Source: an uncultured Clostridia bacterium (GTDB lineage: Bacteria > Bacillota > Clostridia > Oscillospirales > Ruminococcaceae). Taken from it: a stretch of DNA of 64,000 nucleotides. Below the pieces are notes generated by a model. That model was given only the letters and a program-made list of their open reading frames with translations, made no database searches and was not told where the DNA came from. The stretch spans positions 1 to 64,000 of the forward strand of contig CANRKB010000008.1 of the NCBI GenBank assembly GCA_947631115.1, in the 5' to 3' direction. The translations under genes and the position numbers were made by a program. Within the stretch, counting starts at the first letter, position 1. The number at the start of each line of letters is the position of its first letter. Positions 38,240-49,622 of the stretch are shown here, in pieces.

Positions 38240-38785
38240 CTATGTTCTGTAATTCGCTCTTCCCGTCTTGAAAATATTGCCGCCCGCGCAGTCTATAGCC
38301 ACTATCAGAGGGAATTTTTCAAATTTCAGCCGCTTTACGCTTTCACAACCGAGGTCCTCGAAAGCTATAACTTCACACTCTGTTATGCATTTACAAGCGA
38401 GCGCGCCCGCGCCTCCCACGGCGCAGAAATATACTGCTCCGTTTCTTTGGATAGCGTCGCATACGGCTTCGCTTCTTTCGCCTTTTCCTATCATTGCCGA
38501 AAGACCCAGATCGAGAAATCTCGGCGAATATACGTCCATTCTGCCCGACGTCGTAGGACCGCACGACCCTATAACCATTCCCTCGCGCGCGGCTGTAGGC
38601 CCGGCATAATATATTGCCGCGCCCGAAAGCTCATACGGGAGCTTTCCTCCCTCGTCAAGCAGCGCGTTTATCCTCTTATGCGCGGCGTCGCGCGAAGTAT
38701 AGACTGCGCCCGACAAGAACACCCTGTCGCCGACGCGGAGAGTTTTCGCTTTTTCTTTGAGCTCGGCGGTATTCATTTCTATCAT
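38240..38785 (-). CDS. class I fumarase/L-tartrate dehydratase beta subunit
   Basis: 181 residues matching the C-terminal swivel domain of class I (Fe-S) fumarases: LSGAVYTSRDAAHKRI, YYAGPTA, GPTTSGRMDVYSP and FCAVGGAGALACKCI. In two-subunit enzymes this associates with an alpha subunit carrying the 4Fe-4S cluster. No alpha subunit is adjacent: its neighbours are a DivIVA-like gene and a sigma factor. The alpha gene may be elsewhere in the genome. Confidence 0.9.
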   Translation of the reverse strand: MIEMNTAELKEKAKTLRVGDRVFLSGAVYTSRDAAHKRINALLDEGGKLPYELSGAAIYYAGPTAAREGMVIGSCGPTTSGRMDVYSPRFLDLGLSAMIGKGERSEAVCDAIQRNGAVYFCAVGGAGALACKCITECEVIAFEDLGCESVKRLKFEKFPLIVAIDCAGGNIFKTGRANYRT

Positions 38786-38874
38786 AAGCTTTACCTTAAT
38801 CTATATAACGTTTTAACATATAAATCGGGAATAAGTTTTAGAAAAGTCAAATTCCCGATTTATATTTCTTTTTA

Positions 38875-40245
38875 TCAGAAGCTGCCGAAAAGGTCGGAAC
38901 TCATATCATCGTCATCGCCCGTATCGCTCATATCCATATCGCCAAGGCTCCATATGTCGTTTTCGGAACTTTGCTTATTATCGTTATCCGAAGAAGCGTG
39001 ACTTTCGTCTGCCGAGCCGTCTTGTTTTTCAAGAGCGTCAAGCTCGTTCTGAAGACTCGACCAGTCGTCACCGGCAACCGCTTCGGAAGCGTCGGACGTT
39101 TTTTCTTCAAACTCGGAAGAACCTCCTCCGAACGTAGCCTCCGCCTGTTCAAGAAGCTTCTGCATTTCGTCCATCTCGCTGCTCTGTCCGAGATCCGAAC
39201 TTGTTATATCATCGGCTTCTACCGTATCCGCAAGATCCGCCGTCAGGTCGGCGTTCATTTCCTCGGACGCTTCAGCAACTGCGCTTGAGAACATATCGAC
39301 GCCAAGGTCAATATCGAGTGCGCTTGCTTTCTGCTCTTCCGCGTCGTCGGATGAAACATCGGCGTTAAGTCCGAATGACGTTTCCGTACTCTCGGCGTTT
39401 GTATCGGTGAAACCGAATCCCATATCCATTTCTTCGCCGCCGACGTTTTCGTTCATATTGCCGCTCATATCGCTGTCGTCGATATTATCTCCCGACATAC
39501 TTGCGATAAGATCGTTTATATCGTCCATTGCGTTTGAGGTATCGCTTTCACCGCCGAAATCAAAGCTTCCCGTTTCGGGAACATCAGCCGACGGAGCCGT
39601 AAAGTCGGAAAAGTCGGGCATTTCAAAAGAAGTCTCGCTCTGACCCTCGGAAATTTCCGAGGCGCTGTCCATAAGCTCTTTACAGCCTGCATTTACGCTG
39701 TTTGCAAATTTGCGCAGTTTTGCCATAAATCCGCTCAGATCCACGCTCTTTCCCGCGCCGCCCGCGCTTCCCATAATTTCGGCAGCGGTCTTCTTTGCTT
39801 TTTCAACAACCTCCGACGCCGTCTTATTTGCCTTAGCGACGGTTTCTTTTGCCGTCTTTTCGGCGTCCTCGATTATCTCCGACGCGCGCTGTCTTGCAGC
39901 GGAAGTGCCGTCGGACTTTCCTGCGGGAATATTTACGGAAACGCCCGCGTTTTTAAGCTTTCTTTTCAGTTCGTCTATCTGATCTATAAGGTCCTCGGAA
40001 TTTTTACGCTCCGTTTTGACCTGGGCTTCAAGCTGGTCGATTCTTTCCTTTGAGGCGAATTCGATCTGCTTGATCTTTTCGTCGCTTCCGTCAACTACTT
40101 TTTTAACGGACTCATATTTTTTCTCGATCTCTTTCTTTTCCGCTTCAAGCTCGCTCATTCGCTTGCTTAAACTCGCTATGTACTCGTTGACCTCCTGCTT
40201 ATTAAAACCCATTGGGCTCGTACCAAAGCCTTTACCTGCTGGCAT
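38875..40245 (-). CDS. DivIVA-domain protein with long acidic tail
   Basis: 456 residues. N-terminal DivIVA-type lipid-binding motif FGTSPMGFNKQEVNEYIASL, then coiled coil to ~115. A middle helical stretch (~120-190) is made of AEKTAKETVAKANKTASEVVEKAKKTAAEI-like repeats, and the last ~240 residues are very acidic and Ser/Asp/Met-rich. DivIVA proteins bind negatively curved membrane at poles and septa and recruit division or cell-wall factors. The acidic tail is unusually long and presumably disordered. Confidence 0.85.
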   Translation of the reverse strand: MPAGKGFGTSPMGFNKQEVNEYIASLSKRMSELEAEKKEIEKKYESVKKVVDGSDEKIKQIEFASKERIDQLEAQVKTERKNSEDLIDQIDELKRKLKNAGVSVNIPAGKSDGTSAARQRASEIIEDAEKTAKETVAKANKTASEVVEKAKKTAAEIMGSAGGAGKSVDLSGFMAKLRKFANSVNAGCKELMDSASEISEGQSETSFEMPDFSDFTAPSADVPETGSFDFGGESDTSNAMDDINDLIASMSGDNIDDSDMSGNMNENVGGEEMDMGFGFTDTNAESTETSFGLNADVSSDDAEEQKASALDIDLGVDMFSSAVAEASEEMNADLTADLADTVEADDITSSDLGQSSEMDEMQKLLEQAEATFGGGSSEFEEKTSDASEAVAGDDWSSLQNELDALEKQDGSADESHASSDNDNKQSSENDIWSLGDMDMSDTGDDDDMSSDLFGSF

Positions 40246-40309
40246 TGTGAATATCTCCCCTCAAAAAATTTAGACGGCGGTAGGCAAACCTATTTTCCGC
40301 TTTCAATCT

Positions 40310-40338
40310 ATTATAACATAAATTTTCAAGATATACAA
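40310..40338 (-). promoter_or_regulatory. promoter of the DivIVA-like gene
   Basis: Minus-strand TTGTAT, 17 nt, TATAAT, ~65 nt upstream of the ATG. Confidence 0.65.
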
Positions 40339-40470
40339 GTGTTTTAGCAAATTTTATAAATATGTATATTTTCTTTAACTATTTTTGTGTAAAACTACTA
40401 ATGTTTTTTTATTAATTTTGTGCTAATCATAGATTTTAACAATTTGTATAATCAAAAATAATAAATGCGG

Positions 40471-40499
40471 TTGTTTTTTCGGCAAAAAAAGTGTATAAT
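40471..40499 (+). promoter_or_regulatory. promoter of ireB
   Basis: TTGTTT, 17 nt, TATAAT, with AAAGGA and ATG shortly after. Confidence 0.7.
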
Positions 40500-40534
40500 A
40501 TCCTTATGATAAAACAAAGAAAGGATATGATAAA

Positions 40535-40780
40535 ATGAAAGATAAAACAGTTACATTTTCGGTGCATGAGGACAGAGAAAATGAAATGAAAGAAATTCTT
40601 ATGACCGTATATGACGCGCTGAAGCAAAAAGGCTACAATCCCATAAATCAGCTTGTAGGCTATATCCTTTCGGAAGATCCTACATATATCACTACGTTCA
40701 ATAACGCGCGTGGGCTTATTCGCCACATTGACCGCGACGAACTTTTACAGGTGATAGTAAAGTCTTATCTGTCCGAATGA
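40535..40780 (+). CDS. IreB family regulatory phosphoprotein
   Basis: 81 residues of UPF0297: DKTVTFSV...[37 protein letters not shown] and [11 protein letters not shown]. In Enterococcus IreB is phosphorylated by the PASTA kinase IreK and lowers cephalosporin resistance. In many Bacillota it is followed by ruvX and yrzB; here it is alone with its own promoter and terminator. Confidence 0.93.
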   Translation: MKDKTVTFSVHEDRENEMKEILMTVYDALKQKGYNPINQLVGYILSEDPTYITTFNNARGLIRHIDRDELLQVIVKSYLSE

Positions 40781-40837
40781 CATAACGAGGTATGCCGCGA
40801 GACGAAGCAGTTATATCTCAGGTTGTAGAAAAAACCG

Positions 40838-40865
40838 AACTCCGCCATTTGGCGGAGTTTTTTCT
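40838..40865 (+). terminator. terminator after ireB
   Basis: AACTCCGCC/GGCGGAGTT stem, 4-nt loop, T run. Confidence 0.85.
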
Positions 40866-40955
40866 GTAAATTTTTTACAAGAATAATCGGCTCGATAACA
40901 CCAAAAAATAAACTTGCGGCAAGTCCGCAAGTTTACTGTTTTAAGGAGAATTATT

Positions 40956-41132
40956 ATGGGAACGGAATATGCAAACAAGCACATCGGCTGTACTATCCAC
41001 AACTGCGAACACCACTGCTGTTGTGAAGATTATTGCTCTCTTGACAAAATCGAAGTCGGCACTCACGAGGCTAACCCCTCCGTCGTTCAGTGTACCGACT
41101 GTCTTTCCTTTAAAGCTAAGCCCGAAGTTTAA
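40956..41132 (+). CDS. DUF1540 cysteine-rich protein
   Basis: 58 residues from the ATG at 40956 (AAGGAG upstream). Eight cysteines or so in the DUF1540 arrangement: IGCTIHNCEHHCCCEDYCSLDKIEV and VQCTDCLSF. These small proteins probably bind metal and are widespread in Clostridia; role unknown. Confidence 0.88.
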   Translation: MGTEYANKHIGCTIHNCEHHCCCEDYCSLDKIEVGTHEANPSVVQCTDCLSFKAKPEV

Positions 41133-41163
41133 ATAACGTGTATAAGGGTTTCGTCTGAACCAT

Positions 41164-41197
41164 AAAAACAGCGCGGGCGTGAGTCCGCGCTGTAAAC
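41164..41197. terminator. bidirectional terminator
   Basis: ACAGCGCGG/CCGCGCTGT stem with A/T runs on both sides, between the convergent DUF1540 and M23 genes. Confidence 0.8.
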
Positions 41198-41203
41198 TTA
41201 TTC

Positions 41204-42580
41204 TCAATAATATGTGTATTCGTAATTTGACGGATTTACCGCAACGCCGTCTACACGAACCTCAAAGTGCAGATGATAACCCGTACTCCAGCCCGTCGTG
41301 CCGACGTTTCCTATAACGTCGCCCTGATTTACCTGCTGACCTTTTGAAACGTTTATTTTCTGACAATGAGCGTACATAGTAGAGATCCCGCCGCCGTGGT
41401 CGATTATTATGTAGTTTCCGTAACCGCCGCCGCAGCCGCAGCTGTATTGTTTTCCGTAATTGTGCGGGCAGCCCGTGTATACCGTGATTACTTTACCCGA
41501 CTGGACTGCGCGTATTTCCGCTCCTGCAATGGAAGTCGTCGACCCGACTATGTCGAGTCCCCTATGCTGTCCGTTTCTCCAAGGGTCATATCCGAAAGGA
41601 GTGGAGATCCTCCGGAATTTCGAGCTGACGGGCCAAATGAAACCGTCCGCAGAGTAGTTCGGCTGTCCGTTGTTTTTCTCCTGCTCCAGTCTGATAAGCT
41701 CTTCGAGTTCTTGATTAAGTTCGTCCATTCTCTTCATGGACTCTTTTTCGTCGTACTGCAGAGCGCTTACTTTATTCATAAGCTCTGTGTTCTGCCGGGC
41801 AAGGCTCTGAAGATAATCTTTTTGCTGAGCTGCGTAACTGTCAAGCTCTGCTTTGGAGCTTTTCAGAGCAGCCATGTCTTTTTCAAGCTGAACTTTTTCT
41901 TCCGAAAGCTCGGTTTTTTCCTGCTCAAGTTTACTTATTTCATCTTTCAGATCTTCTATAAGCTTTTCCTGGTCCTTTATATCCGCAAGCAGCTTTTTCA
42001 TAAAGTTCAGGTTTTGCGTGCTTATGTTCTTTATTACGTCCGAATAAACGAAATAATCATACCAGTCGTCAGAGCCGCTAAGTATAGGGATAGTATCCGA
42101 AACGTCGTTCATGTACATCGCTCTCGCAAGCTCGCCGAAGCGTTTGAGATTTTCCTTATTCTTCGCCTCAAGCTCCGAGATATAAGCCTTTTTGTTTTCT
42201 ATGTCTGTTTCTTTGCTCTGTACCTCTCGTTCAACGTTTTCTATCTCTATCTGCTTATCGTCGATGCTTTGCTTTTGCGCAAGTATAAGCTCCCCGTATT
42301 TTTCTATTTCAAGCGTTACGCCGTCTATATGCTCGTTTACGAGCTTTATCGAGGCTTTGTTCTCGTTTATATCCCCGTTAAGTCCCTCTATCTGTTCTTT
42401 GCGCTTTTCATTTTCTTCCTTTATTTTGTCTATCTGCGCCTGCAAGTCGTCAATGCTCGTACTTCCCGAAGCGCTGTTTTCACTGAGAAAAGCCGCGTTC
42501 GGCAAAGTCAACGCCACTACAGCCGCGCATATTGCCGAACATATTTTCACTCCGAACGGCAAATGCCTTTTTTGTGACAT
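41204..42580 (-). CDS. secreted coiled-coil M23 endopeptidase, paralogue 1
   Basis: 458 residues from the ATG at 42580 (AGGGGG 7 nt upstream). Signal peptide, long coiled coil (~45-310) with a conserved block FGELARAMYMNDVSDTIPILSGSDDWYDYFVYSDVI, then an M23 domain. The zinc-site motifs are QHRGLDIVG (HxxxD), TMYAHC and GYHLHFEV. An insertion TGCPHNYGKQYSCGCGGGYGN holds four cysteines next to the active site. The layout resembles EnvC/PcsB-type hydrolases that act at division under FtsEX control, but no ftsEX is in view. Paralogous to the gene at 49.6 kb. Confidence 0.9.
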   Translation of the reverse strand: MSQKRHLPFGVKICSAICAAVVALTLPNAAFLSENSASGSTSIDDLQAQIDKIKEENEKRKEQIEGLNGDINENKASIKLVNEHIDGVTLEIEKYGELILAQKQSIDDKQIEIENVEREVQSKETDIENKKAYISELEAKNKENLKRFGELARAMYMNDVSDTIPILSGSDDWYDYFVYSDVIKNISTQNLNFMKKLLADIKDQEKLIEDLKDEISKLEQEKTELSEEKVQLEKDMAALKSSKAELDSYAAQQKDYLQSLARQNTELMNKVSALQYDEKESMKRMDELNQELEELIRLEQEKNNGQPNYSADGFIWPVSSKFRRISTPFGYDPWRNGQHRGLDIVGSTTSIAGAEIRAVQSGKVITVYTGCPHNYGKQYSCGCGGGYGNYIIIDHGGGISTMYAHCQKINVSKGQQVNQGDVIGNVGTTGWSTGYHLHFEVRVDGVAVNPSNYEYTYY

Positions 42581-42640
42581 AAAAAATCCCCCTTCACCTG
42601 AATTGAGCAATTGTCCTCCCAAAATACTCAATATATATTA

Positions 42641-42669
42641 ATTATACAATATTCAACATAAAATGTCAA
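42641..42669 (-). promoter_or_regulatory. consensus promoter of M23 paralogue 1
   Basis: Perfect TTGACA, 17 nt, TATAAT on the minus strand. Confidence 0.85.
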
Positions 42670-42869
42670 GGTTTGTTTGTATGAAAAGTATATGAAATTT
42701 TTCCCGCTTGAATTGCAAAGCGAGCATAACTTGCACCAAAATGAATTTTATATTTCACGGCAAAAAGTCGAAAACAGCGGGTTTTTGTGGAAGATGAATA
42801 ATTTTCAAAAAATAAATTGTTATAATGCACAAAATCTCAAAGCGATTTTGAAAAAATTTAAAAAAATTC
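42670..42869. other. AT-rich gap between divergent promoters
   Basis: Between the M23 and gdhA promoters I see no structured RNA or conserved ORF; the 74-codon track ORF at 42677 lacks family features. Confidence 0.5.
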
Positions 42870-44312
<1,443 letters not shown>

Positions 44313-44343
44313 GAATTGCTCTTTAAATCAGCTGCAAAAATTC

Positions 44344-44376
44344 AAAAGCGGAGAGTTCAAGCTCTCCGCTTTTTTA
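44344..44376 (+). terminator. terminator after gdhA
   Basis: AAAAGCGGAGAG/CTCTCCGCTTTT stem with T run. Confidence 0.88.
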
Positions 44377-44487
44377 CTTTTACGGGTTAATCATATTATC
44401 CGTGCGAAAAGTATTTCCCGTATTGATATTGAAATATTATACAAAACTTTTCGGGCGGAAACGTTTCTATTTGGCACTATTTCAGTA

Positions 44488-44516
44488 TTGACAATGTGAT
44501 GGTTTTGTGATAGAAT
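44488..44516 (+). promoter_or_regulatory. promoter of the 44.6 kb lipoprotein gene
   Basis: TTGACA, 17 nt, TAGAAT. Confidence 0.8.
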
Positions 44517-44581
44517 ATGTTTTGTTGATAATGTATCAGCAAAAGTTTAAGGTAATTTTATTTTGAGAAAGGAAAAGCACA

Positions 44582-45814
44582 ATGACAAAAATGAAAAAGT
44601 TTATCGCTCTGCTTACGGCACTGAGCACGCTGCTTGTGTGCTTTAGTTTGACGGGCTGTAACGCGACCGTAGATGTTACTCAGACGGTCAGTGTAAAGTT
44701 CAAGGGCGTAAACGGCTATGGTACGGCGACGCTGGACGACGAGTACGACTGGATAGACGATGTAAATAAGGAAGAAGACGAACTGAAGTATCTTGCAAAT
44801 GAAATAAAGATGCGCGAAGCGGTTCAATATTCTCTCGACAAGGCAGATCACCTTTCAAACGGCGATGAAGTTACAGTTACGATCGAGACCAAAGAAGTTG
44901 AAGGCCTCAAAATGAACTTTAAGGGCGGCGAACTTAAGTTTGTAGTAAAGGGACTTAAGGAAGTTGAATCCTTTGACCCGTTTGCAGATCTCAAGGTAAA
45001 TTTCGAGGGCTTTTCGCCTAACGGAACAATGAGCTTCACCGGCGGCGACAGCTCCCTCAGATACACCGCGGACAAGGACAGCGGACTTAAAAACGGCGAC
45101 AAGATCACCATTACGGTAACTCCTCGCAGCGGCGGCAGTCTTGAAGACTACATAGAGTCTTACAACAAGGTATTCGATCCCGATACAAAGGAATTTACCG
45201 TTGACGGACTTGCGGCGTATGTAACAAAGGTCGACGATATTCCCGCGGATATGCTGGACAAGATGCATAAGGAAGCGGAAGACTCGATGAAGGCAAATGC
45301 TGCAACTTGGATGGAGGGCAATTCTCTGAAGAGCGCTGATCCCATAGGTTATTACTTCCTTACTTTAAAGGACGGCGTAAACAGCTCAACCGTAAACCAG
45401 TTATACTGCGTTTATAAATGCACGGCTTCTCTGACAGGCAAGATCGACAATAAGGGCGACGAAGTAACGGTCGACAGAGTATACTATACTTGGTATTCAT
45501 ATAAGAATTTGGTTATTATGCCCGACGGCACTTGCTCGGTAGATCTGTCCAAGGGAACGCGATACAGCGGCACATACAAGACAGATATAAAAAGAAATAG
45601 TTATACAACGCTCTATCTCCCCGGATACAAGGATCTTGACAGTATGCTGAACGATACCGTTACAAAGGTAATAGACAAGTATACATACGAAAACACCGTA
45701 AAGGACACGGAAACACCCGCTCCTACTGATCCCGACACGAATTCATCCGCTCCCGCAGATTCGGAGACTGAATCTTCGGAAAATACTTCTGATACATCTT
45801 CATCGGCAGCTTAA
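44582..45814 (+). CDS. hypothetical secreted lipoprotein
   Basis: 410 residues. Signal peptide with lipobox LVCFSLTGC. Two beta-rich units of similar design follow at ~35-125 and ~135-215: VKFKGVNGYGTATL...NGDEVTVTIE and VNFEGFSPNGTMSF...NGDKITITV, each ending in a KFVVKGL or EFTVDGL strand. A further domain (~230-380) and a Thr/Pro/Ser/Glu-rich tail (TDPDTNSSAPADSETESSEN) complete it. No family recognised. Monocistronic, good ribosome binding site, strong terminator. Function unknown; likely exposed on the outer face of the membrane. Confidence 0.8.
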   Translation: MTKMKKFIALLTALSTLLVCFSLTGCNATVDVTQTVSVKFKGVNGYGTATLDDEYDWIDDVNKEEDELKYLANEIKMREAVQYSLDKADHLSNGDEVTVTIETKEVEGLKMNFKGGELKFVVKGLKEVESFDPFADLKVNFEGFSPNGTMSFTGGDSSLRYTADKDSGLKNGDKITITVTPRSGGSLEDYIESYNKVFDPDTKEFTVDGLAAYVTKVDDIPADMLDKMHKEAEDSMKANAATWMEGNSLKSADPIGYYFLTLKDGVNSSTVNQLYCVYKCTASLTGKIDNKGDEVTVDRVYYTWYSYKNLVIMPDGTCSVDLSKGTRYSGTYKTDIKRNSYTTLYLPGYKDLDSMLNDTVTKVIDKYTYENTVKDTETPAPTDPDTNSSAPADSETESSENTSDTSSSAA

Positions 45815-45843
45815 TTCGGCAAGTTAAAATTTAACAGCACATA

Positions 45844-45886
45844 TCGGACTTAAACCTGTTTGTTGGTTTAAGTCCGATTTGCTTTT
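45844..45886 (+). terminator. terminator after the lipoprotein gene
   Basis: TCGGACTTAAACC/GGTTTAAGTCCGA, 13-bp stem, then T-rich. Confidence 0.85.
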
Positions 45887-45965
45887 CAACAATCGGGTAC
45901 GTTTATCGGGTTTCGCTTTGCGTTATCGCTTTGAAATCATTTTTTCAGTTTATGGCGAAAATATC

Positions 45966-45994
45966 TTGACAAAAAAATAAGAATTTGATATAAT
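45966..45994 (+). promoter_or_regulatory. consensus promoter of ilvBNC
   Basis: Perfect TTGACA, 17 nt, TATAAT. The leader to the ilvB ATG is only ~57 nt, too short for a T-box or a leader-peptide attenuator. Confidence 0.85.
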
Positions 45995-46058
45995 TAAAAG
46001 AACATTAAAATTTGTTTTTTAAAGAAAAATATTGAAACAGAATTTTGGAGTGTGGACA

Positions 46059-47699
46059 ATGCAGAGAATGACCGTTGCGAAAGCAATGACTGAGTGTCTT
46101 AAAGCCGAGGGGATAACAGATATTTTCGGTTATCCCGGCGCGGCTATCTGCCCGTTTTATGACGAGCTTTATAAATCGGGGATAAATCATATTCTGGTGC
46201 GCCATGAGGTGAACGCGGGTCATTCCGCGTCGGGCTATGCGAGAATAACGGGCAAGCCCGCGGTATGCGTCGCGACAAGCGGACCGGGCGCGCTCAACCT
46301 GATAACCGCCATAGCTACGGCGTATATGGATTCCGTTCCGATGATAATTATCACGGGGCAGGTAAACTCCGACCAGATAGGGCGCGACGTTTTTCAGGAA
46401 GCCGACATTACAGGCTCCGCCGAGCCTTTTGTAAAGCACAGCTATCTTTTGAAAAGGCCCGAAGATACCGCCGAGGTATTTAAAAAAGCGTTTTATATAG
46501 CGGGTACGGGCAGGCGCGGTCCCGTGCTGATAGATGTTCCGTGCGACGTCCAAAAAGCGGAGATCGACTTTGAATATCCCGAAACTGTGGATATTAGAAG
46601 CTACCGTCCGAGTTCAAAGGGAAACGGCTATCAGATAAAACGTGCGGCAATGACTATTCTTGAAGCAAAAAAACCGCTTATAATCGCGGGCGGCGGACTG
46701 TTTTCGGGAAATGCCGCGGAGCTTATGAGAGAGCTTTCGGAAAAGATGGACATCCCCGTTATCTCGACGCTTATGGGACTCGGGGCTATGCCTACGGACA
46801 GCGAGCGTTATTTCGGTATGCTCGGTATGCACGGCTGCGAGAGCGCGAAGTGCGCGGTAAATAACTGCGACACGCTTATTCTGCTCGGCGCAAGGCTGAG
46901 CGACAGAACGTCCGCTCCGATAATGCTCAAAAAAGACCTTACGGTCATTCATATTGATATTGACCCTGCGGAGATAGGAAAAAGCGTTGCGGCTAATATT
47001 CCTATCGTAGGCGATATAAGCATAGTTTTGGGACAGCTTCTTGAACAACTGAATAACACCGTTTCCGAAAATGCCGTTTCAAATCACGACGAATGGAAAG
47101 CTATGCTTTCGCAGAGCCGTGTTGACAAAGGCATAAAGCCGGTGGAAAAGGGTTTTGTAAACCCGAAGTGGTTTATACGCGAGCTTAACAACTATCTTCC
47201 TAACCGCTCTATTGTCGTTGCGGACGTAGGCGAAAATCAGTTCTGGACGGCGCTCAACATTGAGCTTAAAAACGGACGTTTTCTTACTTCGGGCGGAATG
47301 GGAACAATGGGCTATTCCCTGCCTGCGGCTATCGGAGCAAAAACAGCCGAGCCGAAAGCTGAAGTTATCGCGGTATGCGGCGACGGATCTTTCCAGATGG
47401 AAATGCCCGAGCTAGCGACCTGCGTTCAGCATAACATCGCGGTAAAGGTTATAGTTATGAGAAACAAATATCTCGGAATGGTAAGAGAATTTCAGACCAA
47501 TCATTATGGGAACAGGCTCTATGCGGTTTCACTTGACGGAAGTCCGAGCTATACGAAAATCGCCGAGTCCTACGGCATAGAGAATATGCTGGTAGACAGC
47601 GAGGAAAGCGCAAAAGAGGGCATAAAGCGTCTGACGGAAAGCAAGAAGCCGTTTTTGCTCGAAGTTGCCGTTCCCGAAATGCTCGAAACCATACTTTAA
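46059..47699 (+). CDS. ilvB: acetolactate synthase large subunit
   Basis: 546 residues from the ATG at 46059 (GGAG 8 nt upstream). N-terminal TPP domain with GYPGAAICPFYDEL and the activating glutamate in VRHEVNAGHSASGYAR; FAD-like middle domain; C-terminal TPP-Mg motif CGDGSFQMEMPELATC with MRNKYLGMVREFQ. Condenses pyruvate for valine and leucine, or pyruvate with 2-oxobutyrate for isoleucine. 12 nt upstream of ilvN. Confidence 0.95.
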   Translation: MQRMTVAKAMTECLKAEGITDIFGYPGAAICPFYDELYKSGINHILVRHEVNAGHSASGYARITGKPAVCVATSGPGALNLITAIATAYMDSVPMIIITGQVNSDQIGRDVFQEADITGSAEPFVKHSYLLKRPEDTAEVFKKAFYIAGTGRRGPVLIDVPCDVQKAEIDFEYPETVDIRSYRPSSKGNGYQIKRAAMTILEAKKPLIIAGGGLFSGNAAELMRELSEKMDIPVISTLMGLGAMPTDSERYFGMLGMHGCESAKCAVNNCDTLILLGARLSDRTSAPIMLKKDLTVIHIDIDPAEIGKSVAANIPIVGDISIVLGQLLEQLNNTVSENAVSNHDEWKAMLSQSRVDKGIKPVEKGFVNPKWFIRELNNYLPNRSIVVADVGENQFWTALNIELKNGRFLTSGGMGTMGYSLPAAIGAKTAEPKAEVIAVCGDGSFQMEMPELATCVQHNIAVKVIVMRNKYLGMVREFQTNHYGNRLYAVSLDGSPSYTKIAESYGIENMLVDSEESAKEGIKRLTESKKPFLLEVAVPEMLETIL

Positions 47700-47711
47700 C
47701 GGAGGCAGAAC

Positions 47712-48209
47712 ATGAAGCATACTATTTCCGTTCTGGTTGAAAATCATGCGGGCGTTCTCGCGAGAGTTGCGGGACTTTTTGCCCGCAGAGGATTTAATAT
47801 AGACAGTCTTGCCGTAGGAGTTACGGACGACGTAAACATTTCGAGAATAACTATTGTCGCAGACGGGAGCGATTATACTCTCGAACAGATAGAAAAACAG
47901 CTCAACAAGCTTATTGACGTTATAAAAGTAAAGACGCTCGCGCCCGAAAATATGGTGTCAAGGGAGCTTATACTGATAAAGGTGAGCTGTTCTCCGAAGC
48001 AAAGACCCGAGATAATAAGCATTTGCGAGCTTGCTCACGGTAAAATATCGGATATTTCCGCAAATTCGATAACCGTTGAAATATCCGACAACACAAATGC
48101 ACTGAACAATTTTGAAGAACTGCTGCGTCCCTACGGAATAAAAGAGATAGTCCGCACGGGAACTATCGCCATACAAAAAGGCGAAGCGGCTGTTTCCGTA
48201 AGAAACTGA
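47712..48209 (+). CDS. ilvN: acetolactate synthase small regulatory subunit
   Basis: 165 residues: N-terminal ACT domain (HTISVLVENHAGVLARVAGLFARRGFNIDSLAVG) and C-terminal ALS_ss_C domain (LRPYGIKEIVRTGTIAIQKG). It confers valine feedback control on IlvB. GGAGG before ATG. Could equally be named ilvH. Confidence 0.95.
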   Translation: MKHTISVLVENHAGVLARVAGLFARRGFNIDSLAVGVTDDVNISRITIVADGSDYTLEQIEKQLNKLIDVIKVKTLAPENMVSRELILIKVSCSPKQRPEIISICELAHGKISDISANSITVEISDNTNALNNFEELLRPYGIKEIVRTGTIAIQKGEAAVSVRN

Positions 48210-48249
48210 TGTGTCAACAACGCTTAAAGGCGCTAAAATAATATTTTAA

Positions 48250-49284
<1,035 letters not shown>

Positions 49285-49307
49285 TAATTCACTGCACACA
49301 TAATTCA

Positions 49308-49343
49308 ACCGCCGCCCGTTACGCCCAACGGACGGCGGTTTTG
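49308..49343 (+). terminator. terminator after ilvC
   Basis: CCGCCG(CCCGTT)/(AACGGA)CGGCGG stem with one internal mismatch, then TTTT. Confidence 0.75.
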
Positions 49344-49602
49344 GCAGTTGACAGTTTACAGTGTACAGTATTCAGTTATGGTGTCCGCTTCGCGGATAAT
49401 ATTAGATTGTTATCGAACTAAAACGTTTTGAAATATACCCATAAAGATGGGCTTGTGTGCCTGTTTATTAAAATCAATTTAAATCTTATCCGCCGCAAGG
49501 CGGATACCTTTGCTGTACACTGTACACAGCGTTGTACGCGAAGCGTTCAATGCGTACACTGAATACTGTATAAATGCGTTGTGCATTTTATACTGTGTAC
49601 CG
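49335..49602. repeat. intergenic element family A, copy 2
   Basis: About 265 bp with terminal inverted repeats TACAGTATTCAGT (49354-49366) and ACTGAATACTGTA (49558-49570). It matches copy 1 at 11.7 kb in reverse. It also holds ATAAATGC/GCATTTTAT outside the second inverted repeat. No ORF. It fills the gap between ilvC and the M23 gene. Confidence 0.85.
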
Positions 49603-49622
49603 ATATTGTAAACCTTATATTG

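Noticed and set aside
41366-42577. 403-codon ORF opposite the M23 gene
   Set aside because: Antisense of the coiled-coil coding region; no start signals.
46000-46058. T-box or leader-peptide attenuator before ilvB
   Set aside because: Leader is only ~57 nt, with no specifier stem or branched-chain codon run.
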